Shown here in pieces: positions 16,032 through 23,335 of a DNA stretch of 64,000 nt. The DNA comes from Rugosimonospora africana (GTDB lineage: Bacteria; Actinomycetota; Actinomycetes; Mycobacteriales; Micromonosporaceae). The notes beneath the pieces are model-generated. The model saw only the letters and a program-made list of their open reading frames with translations, was not told the origin of the DNA and ran no database searches. Positions within the stretch are counted from its first letter, which is position 1. The number at the start of each line of letters is the position of its first letter. The stretch spans positions 27,498-91,497 of the forward strand of contig NZ_BONZ01000073.1 in assembly GCF_016862975.1 (NCBI RefSeq), given 5' to 3'. Position numbers and translations under genes: made by a program.

Positions 16032-16108
16032 CTGGCGGGTCGCTCGTGGTGGGTCGCTGCTGGCGGGTCGTGCCCTGGCAGGTCGTGCCCTGGCGGGTCG
16101 TGCCCTGG
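16032..16108. repeat. 15-bp tandem array
   Basis: Five units of the type CTGGCGGGTCGTGCC fill the spacer 16020-16110 just after the DinB gene's stop. Confidence 0.85.
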
Positions 16109-16114
16109 TCTGCG

Positions 16115-16654
16115 CTACTCTCCGGTCAGCCCGTCGATCGACTCGCGGATGAGGTCCGCATGGCCGTTGTGCCGCGCGTACTCCTCGATCATGTGGACCA
16201 GGATCCAGCGGAGGCTCGGTGTCCGGCCGTCCGGCCAGCGGCGCTGCGACAACTGGTCGATGCCGCCACCGGCCAGCGCCTGCTCGACCACGGCGCGGGA
16301 CCGGGCCACGGCCTCCTGCCAGAGCGTACGGAGCTGCTCGGGTGAATCCTCGGTGGCCGAGTGCCAGTCCCAGTCGCGGTCGGCCTTCCAATCCACGGCG
16401 TCCCACGGAGCCGACCGGTCACGGCCGAGGAACCACCGCGGAAACCACGAGTCCTCGACGTAGGCCAGGTGCTTGAGCATCCCGCCCAGCGTCATCGACG
16501 ACGCGGCGACCGTCGTGTTCAGGCCGGAGGCGTCCAGCCCGGCGGTCTTCCACTCCAGGGTCGCGCGCTGGTATTCCAGGAAACCCACCAGGGTGTCGGT
16601 GTCGCCACCGGTGAGCGGAGGTTCCGGGCGGCCCTGGTCGTCCAGGTCGGTCAT
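16115..16654 (-). CDS. DinB/DUF664 family protein
   Basis: Predicted 179 aa from the ATG at 16654; an upstream ATG at 16681 would add nine residues. Sequence features fit the DinB four-helix bundle: LEYQRATLEWKTAGL, SSMTLGGMLKHLAYVEDSWF (first metal His), and SLRWILVHMIEEYARHNGHADLIRE (the second and third His). DUF664 members include mycothiol- or bacillithiol-dependent S-transferases that use a three-His metal site. In an actinomycete, mycothiol dependence is a reasonable guess. It is flanked by tandem-repeat arrays on both sides. Confidence 0.85.
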   Translation of the reverse strand: MTDLDDQGRPEPPLTGGDTDTLVGFLEYQRATLEWKTAGLDASGLNTTVAASSMTLGGMLKHLAYVEDSWFPRWFLGRDRSAPWDAVDWKADRDWDWHSATEDSPEQLRTLWQEAVARSRAVVEQALAGGGIDQLSQRRWPDGRTPSLRWILVHMIEEYARHNGHADLIRESIDGLTGE

Positions 16655-16728
16655 GTGCGGTGAGTCTACCGGCGAGGCCACGGCCCGGCGGTCCCGCGCG
16701 CCGGCCCTCGCACTGCGGGCTCCGCGCT

Positions 16729-16910
16729 GCGGGCCTTGGGCTGCGCGTTTCGCGCCGCGGGCCTTGGGCTGCGCTTTTCGCGCCGCGGGCCTCCGCGCTG
16801 CGCGTCTTGGCGCCGCAGGCCTTGGGCTGAGTGTTTTGCGCTGCGGGCCCTGGGCTCGGGTTTTGCGCTGCGGGCGTTAGCCGCGTTGTTCGCGCTGCGG
16901 GCGCCGCCAG
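16729..16910. repeat. 28-bp degenerate tandem array
   Basis: About seven units of 27-30 bp sharing CGCGCCGCGGGCCTTGGGCT fill the 240-bp space between the DinB and GNAT genes. Period not divisible by three. Confidence 0.88.
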
Positions 16911-16916
16911 GTCCGG

Positions 16917-17531
16917 TCAGCCGTCGCCGGCGAGGCGCGCGTGCAGGTGCATGTCGTGCCAGCCGTCCGCGTGGCGGGCCTCGCTCCGTTTCGTCCCCTC
17001 GGCGGCGAAGCCGGCGCGCTGCGCGACCCGGCAGGACGCGGGGTTCGCCGTCGAGTGGTAGACCTCGATCCTGTGCAGCCCGAGCGTGGCGAAACACCAC
17101 GCGGTCAGCGCCGACAGCGCCCGGCTGGCGACACCCCGGCCGCGGGCGTGCGGCAGCACCCAGTACGACACCTCGGCCAGCCCATCGCCGAGGTTCACCC
17201 GCCGCAGGCTGATCTGACCGGCAACGGGACCCGCGTCGACATCCGCGTCGAGACCCACGTCGAGCACCGCCCACCCGGCGCCGGTCTCGCCGCGCCACCG
17301 CAGCGGCCAGGCGGCGATCCAGTCCCGGGCCTCGTCCTCGGTCATCGACCGGCAGTGCCAGCGTTGGATGGCGGGATCGGCGTACGCCGCGACGACGGCC
17401 GGGCGGTCGGCTGCCCGCCACGGCCGGAGCAGTACGCCGTCGCCGCGGATCTCGGGTTGGGCCACCGCCGCCATCGAGCCGGGCGGCAGCGCCGAAGTCG
17501 CGAGTGACGGCACGAGCCGACTGTAGAGCAC
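16917..17531 (-). CDS. GNAT acetyltransferase (RimJ/RimL type)
   Basis: Predicted 204 aa from the GTG at 17531, which has GGAG seven bases upstream. The ATG at 17474 (185 aa) lacks a ribosome binding site but is where family similarity begins. Visible are GVLLRPWRAADRPAVVAAYAD, the strand VSYWVLPHARGRGVASRALSALTAWCF (acetyl-CoA pyrophosphate loop R/G-x-G-x-A) and HSTANPASCRVAQRAGFAAEG. Such enzymes acetylate protein N-termini or small amines; the substrate is not evident. It is the first of three minus-strand GNAT genes within 2 kb that are not close relatives of each other. Confidence 0.85.
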   Translation of the reverse strand: MLYSRLVPSLATSALPPGSMAAVAQPEIRGDGVLLRPWRAADRPAVVAAYADPAIQRWHCRSMTEDEARDWIAAWPLRWRGETGAGWAVLDVGLDADVDAGPVAGQISLRRVNLGDGLAEVSYWVLPHARGRGVASRALSALTAWCFATLGLHRIEVYHSTANPASCRVAQRAGFAAEGTKRSEARHADGWHDMHLHARLAGDG

Positions 17532-17559
17532 CCGATTTCTCCGGCTACGCCGGACTGCA

Positions 17560-17625
17560 CTCGACTGTGCGGGCCCGCTCTCGGCTGTGCCGGACTGCGC
17601 TCGGCTGTGCCGAGCTGCTCTGCCG
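17560..17625. repeat. 20-bp tandem repeat
   Basis: Three degenerate 20-bp units of the type CTCGGCTGTGCCGGACTGCG in the spacer between two GNAT genes. Confidence 0.75.
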
Positions 17626-17631
17626 ACCCGG

Positions 17632-18102
17632 CTAGGCCAGGCCGCTCTGTGGTACCGGCTCGGGGTGGTGCACCATGACCAGCCGGCGTTCGCCGGGCCC
17701 GAAGTAGTCGTCGACGGTCCGCGCGACGGTGAACCCGGTGGTCTGGTACAGGCTGATCGCCGCGGTGTTCGCCGGATCGACGGTGAGGAGAACGTCCGCG
17801 ACGCCACGGGCACGCAGCAGGCTGAGCAGGTCCACCGTCAGCGCCCTGCCGATGCCTGCCCCGCGATGCTTCTTCGCCACGGCCAGCGCGAGAATCCACG
17901 CGGTGGCCCGGTCGGTCGCGATCGCGCCCATCGCGTAACCGGCGATGCCGCCGTCGCCGTCCTCGTACACCCGGAACAGTTCGTCGAAGACGTCGCGCGC
18001 CTGGCGCAGCACGATCGACGTGTAGCCTTGCTCCGCGAAAGCCTCTCGGTCGAGGGCCAGGGTGCTCGCAAGGTCCGTTACCGTGAATGGGCGGATGGCC
18101 AT
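17632..18102 (-). CDS. GNAT acetyltransferase (RimI-like)
   Basis: Predicted 156 aa. MAIRPFTVTDLASTLALDRE at the N-terminus, the acetyl-CoA loop in LALAVAKKHRGAGIGRALTVDLL (R/K-x-x-G-x-G/A), and the family motif VDPANTAAISLYQTTGFTVA. The KKHRGAGIGRAL loop is canonical. The role is not specified by context: neighbours are two further GNATs and repeat arrays. Confidence 0.87.
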   Translation of the reverse strand: MAIRPFTVTDLASTLALDREAFAEQGYTSIVLRQARDVFDELFRVYEDGDGGIAGYAMGAIATDRATAWILALAVAKKHRGAGIGRALTVDLLSLLRARGVADVLLTVDPANTAAISLYQTTGFTVARTVDDYFGPGERRLVMVHHPEPVPQSGLA

Positions 18103-18122
18103 GCCTCATCTTGGCGCATCAC

Positions 18123-18220
18123 CATGCCCCGGTCACGATGCCCGGTCACCATGCCCCGGTCACCATGCCCCGGTCACGATGGCCGGTCACGATGCCCCAG
18201 TTGCGATGGCCCAGTCACCC
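18123..18220. repeat. 13-14 bp tandem array overlapping a gene 3' end
   Basis: Seven units of the type CATGCCCCGGTCAC, alternating 13 and 14 bp. The array covers the intergenic space and the last codons of the next GNAT gene, whose C-terminus (PSQLGHRDRPS) is repeat-derived. Confidence 0.85.
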
Positions 18221-18845
18221 GCCAGTGTCGGACGTGCAGGTGGCCTTCCCGCGGAAACGGTGGCCGGGCCGGCAGGATCCGCGCGAAGGCGTAGCCGGTC
18301 TTCTCCGCGACCCGGCACGATGCGTGGTTGTCCACCTGGTGCACGAGCGCCAGCCGGTCCAGGCCGTTGCCGGCGAACGTGCCGAACGCCCAGGCCGTGA
18401 GCGCCTCGACTGCCCGTGGGGCGATGCCCCGCCCGCGTGCGTACCCGGCCGTCCAGTACCCGACGTCGGCGTACCCGTCCATCGAGCCGGCCAGCTTCAG
18501 TACCACGTTCGCGACCAGCGGGGCGGCCCCGGGATCCGGGCCGTCCTGGAGCACCGCGAAGCTGAACCGCCGGCCGCTGTCCCAGCCGTCCCGCTGTGCC
18601 ACGAGCCACCGGGCCGCGTCCTCGTCGTCGCGTACCGGTTGAATGGTGAAGCGGCGCAGCACCGGGTCCCGGTACGCCTCCAGCAGCGGCCCGGCGTCCG
18701 CGTCGGTCCACGGGCGCAGTACCAGGCCCGGGGCGGACCGGGTCGGAGCCGCCCGCAACACAACAGCCCGCAACACGGCGGCCCTCTGGACGGCAGCCCC
18801 CTGGACGGCAGCCCCCTGGACGGCAGCCCGCCGGACGGCAGCCAT
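18174..18845 (-). CDS. GNAT acetyltransferase (RimJ/RimL type)
   Basis: Predicted 223 aa from the ATG at 18845, 14 bp after the stop of the epimerase gene, so probably its operon partner. Residues 1-32 are an (A-A-V-Q-G)n repeat. The GNAT core follows: GLVLRPWTDADAGPLLEAYRDP, YWTAGYARGRGIAPRAVEALTAWAF (acetyl-CoA loop) and HQVDNHASCRVAEKTGYAFA. The repeat-derived N-terminal extension and C-terminus suggest both ends have been altered by tandem-repeat expansion. Confidence 0.82.
   Translation of the reverse strand: MAAVRRAAVQGAAVQGAAVQRAAVLRAVVLRAAPTRSAPGLVLRPWTDADAGPLLEAYRDPVLRRFTIQPVRDDEDAARWLVAQRDGWDSGRRFSFAVLQDGPDPGAAPLVANVVLKLAGSMDGYADVGYWTAGYARGRGIAPRAVEALTAWAFGTFAGNGLDRLALVHQVDNHASCRVAEKTGYAFARILPARPPFPREGHLHVRHWRVTGPSQLGHRDRPS
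18778..18843. repeat. 15-bp tandem repeat at GNAT N-terminus
   Basis: Four to five units of the type GGCAGCCCCCTGGAC encode the repeated A-A-V-Q-G/R residues directly after the start codon. Confidence 0.87.
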
Positions 18846-18858
18846 CGCGTCCCCGGCC

Positions 18859-19911
18859 TCAGGCGGTGCGGAGTTCGGTCCGGCTGGTGAACGTCTCACC
18901 CGGGAGCAGGACCGTCGTCGGGTAGTCCGGCACGTTGGGGGAGTTGGGGAGGTGCTGCGTCTCCAGGCACACCGCGCTGTGCCGCAGGTGGCGCCGCCCG
19001 CCCGCGTCGGCGAGCGTGCCGTCCAGCTTGTTACTCGTGTAGACCTGGACACCCGGTTCGGTCGTCCACACCTCCAGGCGCCGGCCGCTGGCCGGGTCGG
19101 TCAGCACGGCCGCCCGTGCCAGCCCCTCGTGCGGGCGCAGCACCCAGCAGTGGTCGTACCCGCCCGCGTCGAGCAACTGCTCGTCCGGTTCGCCGATCCG
19201 GGCGCCGAGCGGGTGCGCCGAGGTGAAGTCGAAGGGGGTACCGGCCACCGGCTTGGCCGGCCCGTGCGGGATCGCGGTGGCGTCCGCCGGCAGGTAGTGG
19301 TCGGCGTCGACGGTGAGCACGTGGTCGAGGACGTTCTCGCTGCCGGCCAGGTTGAAGTACGCGTGGTTGGTCAGGTTCAGCACGGTCGGGCGGTCGGTGA
19401 CCGCGTGGTAGTCGAGGGCCAGGGTGCCGTCGGCGTCCAGCGTGTAGGTGACCGACACGGTCAGCGTGCCGGGGAACCCCATGTCCCCGTCCGGACTGGT
19501 CAGGGACAGCCGCACCGCGGCCCGGTCCGGCTGGTCGGCGACCGGTTCGACCCGCCAGATCCGGCTGTCGAAGCCGTCCGTGCCGCCGTGCAGGGTGTGG
19601 CCGCGGTCGTTGACCGGCAGCGTGTATTCCTGCCCGTCGAGCGTGAACCGGCCGTCCGCGATCCGGTTGGCGAACCGGCCGGCGACCGCACCGTAGTAGG
19701 CGGTCGCGCCCAGGTACGACTCGGCGTCCGGCGGGGCGAGGACGATCGAACCGGGCTGGCCGGACGAGTCCGGTACCGCGAAGGCGTGCAGGATCGCCCC
19801 GTACGACAGCACGTCGGCGGTGACGCCGCGCCCGTTGTCCAGCCGCCAGCGTTCGATCGGTTCTCCGCTCGACGTGGTACCGAACGGCAGGCGTTCCACA
19901 GACCGGCTCAT
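18859..19911 (-). CDS. galM: aldose 1-epimerase (galactose mutarotase)
   Basis: Predicted 350 aa from the ATG at 19911, with AGAGG six bases before. Family landmarks: VAGRFANRIADGRFTLDGQEY, NDRGHTLHGGTDGFDSRIW (first catalytic His), a VLNLTNHAYFNLAG stretch (general acid His) and the C-terminal AVCLETQHLPNSPN with the base Glu. The enzyme interconverts alpha and beta anomers of aldoses such as galactose or glucose in the cytoplasm. It follows the UbiA gene by about 60 bp and precedes a GNAT gene by 14 bp. A galE-like epimerase lies far away at 55.8 kb, so no Leloir cluster is formed here. Confidence 0.93.
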   Translation of the reverse strand: MSRSVERLPFGTTSSGEPIERWRLDNGRGVTADVLSYGAILHAFAVPDSSGQPGSIVLAPPDAESYLGATAYYGAVAGRFANRIADGRFTLDGQEYTLPVNDRGHTLHGGTDGFDSRIWRVEPVADQPDRAAVRLSLTSPDGDMGFPGTLTVSVTYTLDADGTLALDYHAVTDRPTVLNLTNHAYFNLAGSENVLDHVLTVDADHYLPADATAIPHGPAKPVAGTPFDFTSAHPLGARIGEPDEQLLDAGGYDHCWVLRPHEGLARAAVLTDPASGRRLEVWTTEPGVQVYTSNKLDGTLADAGGRRHLRHSAVCLETQHLPNSPNVPDYPTTVLLPGETFTSRTELRTA

Positions 19912-19931
19912 GTCATCCTCTCGCGCGTTCC

Positions 19932-19969
19932 CGTGCCCGGGCCGGTCCAGCGTGCCCGGGCCGGTCCAG
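19932..19969. repeat. perfect 19-bp direct repeat
   Basis: Two perfect 19-bp copies of CGTGCCCGGGCCGGTCCAG in the short gap between the UbiA stop and the galM ribosome binding site. Confidence 0.9.
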
Positions 19970-19973
19970 CGAA

Positions 19974-21182
19974 TCATGCGCGCGAGGCCGGTGCAACGGA
20001 GTCCGCGGGAACGGTTGCCAAGGCAACACTGGACGGTGAAACGGAGTCCGGTGAAACGGAGCCCAGGGAAACGGTTGCCGGGGCGGTCGCTTCGCTCATC
20101 GCCGCCGGGACGGTGAGGCGGGTCGTCGGGCCGCGTCGTGCCATCAGGATCGCCTGCCCGGTGATGAGCCCGAGCAGCGCGGCGAGCGCCGTCGCGACGG
20201 TTCCCGGTCGCCACCCGGCGCCGGTCATCGAGAGGTACCCGAGCACCGACACCACCATTCCCCGGCCGGTGATCGCGAGCGCGGCGATCAGCGCGTCGTC
20301 GCGGCGGTGGGACCCTCCGGTCGCCAGCGCGCGCAGCAGCCCCAGCGACAGCGCCAGGTACGTCGCCGTGCCGGCGGCCAGCGCCAGGTACCCCGTGCCG
20401 GCGACCGGCACCAGGAATCCCGCCGCACCGGGCCGAGGTACGGCGGCCACGAGCAGGGCCGCGCCCACCGTCCAGCAGGCCGCGCTCAACCGGCAGGTCC
20501 AGCGCCGGCCGTACCGCACCAGGAAGGTGCGCTTCCCGAACAGCGCGTCGCCACGCACGTCCCGGAAGTCCTTGAGCAGGATCCGGCCGATGAAGCCGAC
20601 GTACAGGCCGCCCAGCAGGGCCAGGTCCGCCGGGTGTACCGGAGACCGGACCGCGAAGATACCCAGCAGGTACGGCACCGCCACGTAGCAGGCCGGCAGC
20701 ACCACCGACGCGACCGCGCCACGGTCGGCGAGCCGTACCGGCCGCAGCGAGTAGCCCGCGCTGCAGGCGAGCCCCGCGACGGTGACCACCATCCCCGGCC
20801 AGCGCAGGGTGCCGCTCGCGGCGAGTGCGAGCACCGCGGATCCGCACGCGATGAGCACCATCTCGCGGCGGTTCGCGGTGCCGGCGACCAGCGGTCGCCG
20901 CGCGTCGCCGGGCAGGTTCACCCGGTCGATGGCCTCGTCGGCGAGGTCGTTGCAGGCCACCGAGAACAGCAGGAACGCGGCCACCACGACCAGCGCGCGG
21001 GCCAGCGCCCAGGTGTCCTGCCCGTGCCCCGCCTGGGCCAGTCCGGTCGCCGTGAACAGCGCGAGCAGCACCATGACCGCCGGCCGGGCGAGCAGGTACA
21101 GCAGGCGCACCCGGCGGCTCAGCGCCCGGAAGCCCAGCGCCCCGAAGTTCGGCGCCCGGAAGGTCGGCACCCGGCGGATCAC
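19974..21182 (-). CDS. UbiA-family prenyltransferase
   Basis: Predicted 402 aa from the GTG at 21182, overlapping the upstream stop (GTGA). Eight to nine membrane helices. The two Asp-rich, magnesium-diphosphate motifs are NDLADEAID (78-86) and KDFRDVRGD (204-212), separated by the usual spacing. UbiA enzymes move an isoprenoid chain onto an aromatic or sugar acceptor in the membrane (menaquinone, heme, tetraether and decaprenyl-ribose pathways). The second motif DxxDVxGD fits the general family and does not single out MenA. The last 45 residues are a Ser/Val/Pro-rich tail built from a 15-bp repeat (20020-20085), unlike normal UbiA ends. Confidence 0.88.
   Translation of the reverse strand: MIRRVPTFRAPNFGALGFRALSRRVRLLYLLARPAVMVLLALFTATGLAQAGHGQDTWALARALVVVAAFLLFSVACNDLADEAIDRVNLPGDARRPLVAGTANRREMVLIACGSAVLALAASGTLRWPGMVVTVAGLACSAGYSLRPVRLADRGAVASVVLPACYVAVPYLLGIFAVRSPVHPADLALLGGLYVGFIGRILLKDFRDVRGDALFGKRTFLVRYGRRWTCRLSAACWTVGAALLVAAVPRPGAAGFLVPVAGTGYLALAAGTATYLALSLGLLRALATGGSHRRDDALIAALAITGRGMVVSVLGYLSMTGAGWRPGTVATALAALLGLITGQAILMARRGPTTRLTVPAAMSEATAPATVSLGSVSPDSVSPSSVALATVPADSVAPASRA
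20020..20085. repeat. 15-bp tandem repeat in UbiA C-terminal tail
   Basis: Four units of the type GGTGAAACGGAGTCC encode the repeated D/S-S-V-S-P/S pattern on the minus strand. Confidence 0.8.
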
Positions 21183-21358
21183 TTGTTGCTCCCGTATGAG
21201 TTCATCGCCGCGACGAAGGCCACGGCGAATCCGACCAGGGCCAGGCCGGCGACCGCGAACACGATGCCGAAGGCGATGCCGACCACGCTGAGGATCCAGG
21301 TGAGGCTGTTCGTCCTGCCCCTCCGCAGGGGGCGTTCGGGAGGACCGGGATGAGTCAT
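21179..21358 (-). CDS. small membrane protein (59 aa)
   Basis: Predicted 59 aa from the ATG at 21358; an upstream start at 21394 would add twelve residues. A short basic N-terminus is followed by one long hydrophobic stretch (LTWILSVVGIAFGIVFAVAG, then LALVGFAVAFVAAM) that could be two close helices, ending NSYGSNK. Its TGA overlaps the UbiA GTG start, so it is probably translated with the prenyltransferase. I do not recognise a family. Confidence 0.6.
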   Translation of the reverse strand: MTHPGPPERPLRRGRTNSLTWILSVVGIAFGIVFAVAGLALVGFAVAFVAAMNSYGSNK

Positions 21359-21464
21359 ACGGACATTAGGCGCGGCCGGGCCGGTCCGGCGCATCCGTCC
21401 GGGTACTCAGACCGGCTCCCACCAGATACTCAGTCCGGCCCTTGCCGCTGGCCGTCCCGGCGCA

Positions 21465-21489
21465 CTACTGTCCAGTAGACAGGTACGTA
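21465..21489. promoter_or_regulatory. candidate operator upstream of gntR-type gene
   Basis: Overlapping inverted repeats CTACT-GTCC-AGTAG (21465-21478), CTGTC-CAGTA-GACAG (21468-21482) and the palindrome GTACGTAC (21483-21490) lie 22-47 bp before the regulator start. They are likely the autoregulatory site of the GntR protein. Confidence 0.5.
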
Positions 21490-21511
21490 CAGATTCGGAC
21501 AGGAGCGGTCA

Positions 21512-22216
21512 ATGCCAGCCAGATATCGGGAGGTCGCCGACCGGCTGTCCGAGGAGATCCGGGCCGGGCGGCTGGCAAACGGCCAGCGCCTGCCCGGTGA
21601 GGTCAAGCTCGCCGAGCAGTTCTCGGTCAGCCGGTCGACCGTCCGCCAGGCGCTCGCCTGCCTGCAGGACGCCGGCCTCGTCGAGACGTGGACCGGCGCC
21701 GGGTCCTTCATCACGTACGACGGGGAAGTGCTCAACGAGCGCGTCGGCTGGTCCCGTGCCCTGGCCCAGCACGGCGTGCGGACCAGCACCCGGCTGGTCC
21801 GCCTCGACCGTGTGGCCGACCCGGAACTGGCCGGCGCGCTGAGCCTGCCGGCACCGGACTTCCTGGCGGTGGACCGCATCCGGCACATCGAGTCCGGCAG
21901 TGCCATCTCGTACGAGCGCAGCCGGCTGCCCTGGAGCCCGTCGTTCGAGGCGGTGCTGCGCGACGGTCTGGTCGACGGGTCGCTGTCGCGGACCATGCAC
22001 CGGCACGGCATCCACCCGGTCGGCGGCCGGGAAACCCTGTCCCTGGCCAGGCTGGACGCCGACCAGGCCCGGCTGCTGGAACGCGACGAGGGCGCGCCGT
22101 TCCTGCACACCGCCCGCACCGTGTTCGTCGCCGGAGGCGGGGTCGCCGAACGGGTCACCAGCCTGCTCGATCCCGACCACTTCCGCTTGGAAACCACCTT
22201 TGGAGAACTGCGATGA
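21512..22216 (+). CDS. GntR-family regulator, HutC/UTRA type
   Basis: Predicted 234 aa, ATG at 21512 with GGAG seven bases before. Residues 1-70 are the winged helix (RYREVADRLSEEIRAGRLAN, LPGEVKLAEQFSVSRSTVRQ, LVETWTGAGSFI). About 80-232 are a UTRA ligand domain (LDRVADPELAGALSLP, FLAVDRIRHIESGSAISYER, FRLETTFGEL at the end). It heads an operon with an ADP-ribosylglycohydrolase-fold enzyme, an NCS1 permease and a PfkB kinase, the same set of functions as E. coli YegW with YegU, YegT and YegV. It probably senses the nucleoside or riboside taken up by this operon. Confidence 0.92.
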   Translation: MPARYREVADRLSEEIRAGRLANGQRLPGEVKLAEQFSVSRSTVRQALACLQDAGLVETWTGAGSFITYDGEVLNERVGWSRALAQHGVRTSTRLVRLDRVADPELAGALSLPAPDFLAVDRIRHIESGSAISYERSRLPWSPSFEAVLRDGLVDGSLSRTMHRHGIHPVGGRETLSLARLDADQARLLERDEGAPFLHTARTVFVAGGGVAERVTSLLDPDHFRLETTFGELR

Positions 22217-22271
22217 GCGAGCGCCAGCCAGGTGAGCGCGGCGAAGCCGCTCCGACCGTTAGGGGCCGTCC

Positions 22272-23321
22272 GTGAGGGGCCGTGACCGCGCGTACGGCGC
22301 CCTGCTGGGTCTGGCGGTCGGCGATGCCCTGGGGATGCCCACCCAGTACCTGCCCCGGGAGACGATCGCCGCCCGGTACGGCGTGCTCGACGGGTTCCGG
22401 CCCGCCCCCGACGACAACGTGATCAGCCGGGGGCAGCCCGCAGCCCGGGTCACCGACGACACCGACCAGGCGGTCATCCTCGGCCGGCTCCTGATCGACG
22501 GCCGGGGCCGGGTCGACCAGGTGCGGTTCGCGCGGGAACTGCGCGACTGGCACAAGCGGATGGTCGGCGCCGGCTCCGCCGACCTGCTCGGGCCGTCCAC
22601 CCTGCGCGCGCTGGACCAGCTCGACCGGGGCGTACCGCCGGAGGAGAGCGGTCGCTGGGGCGACACCAACGGCGCCGCCATGCGCATCGCCCCGGCCGGC
22701 ATCGCGTTCTCGGTGCGGCCGCTGGACGAGCTGGTGTCCCGGGTGGCGCAGGCCGGCCGGGTCACCCACAACACCGGCATCGCCATCGCCGGCGCCGCCG
22801 CGGTGGCCGCCGCGGTCAGCGCCGGCATCGACGGCGCCGACCTGTCCGGTGCGCTCGACATCGCGGTACGGGCGGCCGAGATCGGCGGGCGTCTCGGGCA
22901 CTACGTCGCCGGTGCCGACGTGGCCAGCCGGATCGCCTGGGCGCGCGGACTGGTCGCCGGCCGCGACCCCGGCGAGGCGCTGGACCTGATCTACCGCCTG
23001 GTCGGCGCGGGCGTCGCCACCCAGGAGGCGGTACCGGCCGCCCTGGCCATCTGCTCGTTGTTTCCCGGCGACCCGTTCGCGGTCACCCGGTACGCGGCCA
23101 GCCTGGGCGGCGACTGCGACACGATCGCGGCCATCGCCGGCGCGGTCTCCGGCGCGGTGTACGGCGCCGGCAGGTTCCCCGCGACGATCGTCGAGCAGCT
23201 CACCGCCGCCAACCCCGACCTGCACCTGTCCGATCTCGCCGACCGGCTGCTCGGCCTGCGCGGCGGCACCGATGCCCGGCCCGATCCCGGCGGTACGCCG
23301 CCCGAGCCGGGCCTCGGCTGA
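22272..23321 (+). CDS. ADP-ribosylglycohydrolase-fold enzyme
   Basis: Predicted 349 aa, GTG at 22272. The di-magnesium site residues are present: T-D-D-T at 61-64 (VTDDTDQAV) and GGDCDT at 279-284, with GDTNGAAMRIAP around 130-141. The family cleaves N- or O-glycosidic bonds to ribose: ADP-ribosyl-arginine or -serine, dinitrogenase reductase, and probably nucleosides. In this operon, between a GntR regulator and an NCS1 nucleobase/nucleoside permease and PfkB kinase, the likely substrate is an imported riboside and not a modified protein. That inference rests on the parallel with the uncharacterised E. coli yegTUV genes. Confidence 0.9.
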   Translation: MRGRDRAYGALLGLAVGDALGMPTQYLPRETIAARYGVLDGFRPAPDDNVISRGQPAARVTDDTDQAVILGRLLIDGRGRVDQVRFARELRDWHKRMVGAGSADLLGPSTLRALDQLDRGVPPEESGRWGDTNGAAMRIAPAGIAFSVRPLDELVSRVAQAGRVTHNTGIAIAGAAAVAAAVSAGIDGADLSGALDIAVRAAEIGGRLGHYVAGADVASRIAWARGLVAGRDPGEALDLIYRLVGAGVATQEAVPAALAICSLFPGDPFAVTRYAASLGGDCDTIAAIAGAVSGAVYGAGRFPATIVEQLTAANPDLHLSDLADRLLGLRGGTDARPDPGGTPPEPGLG

Positions 23322-23335
23322 ACAAGGGAGTCGTC

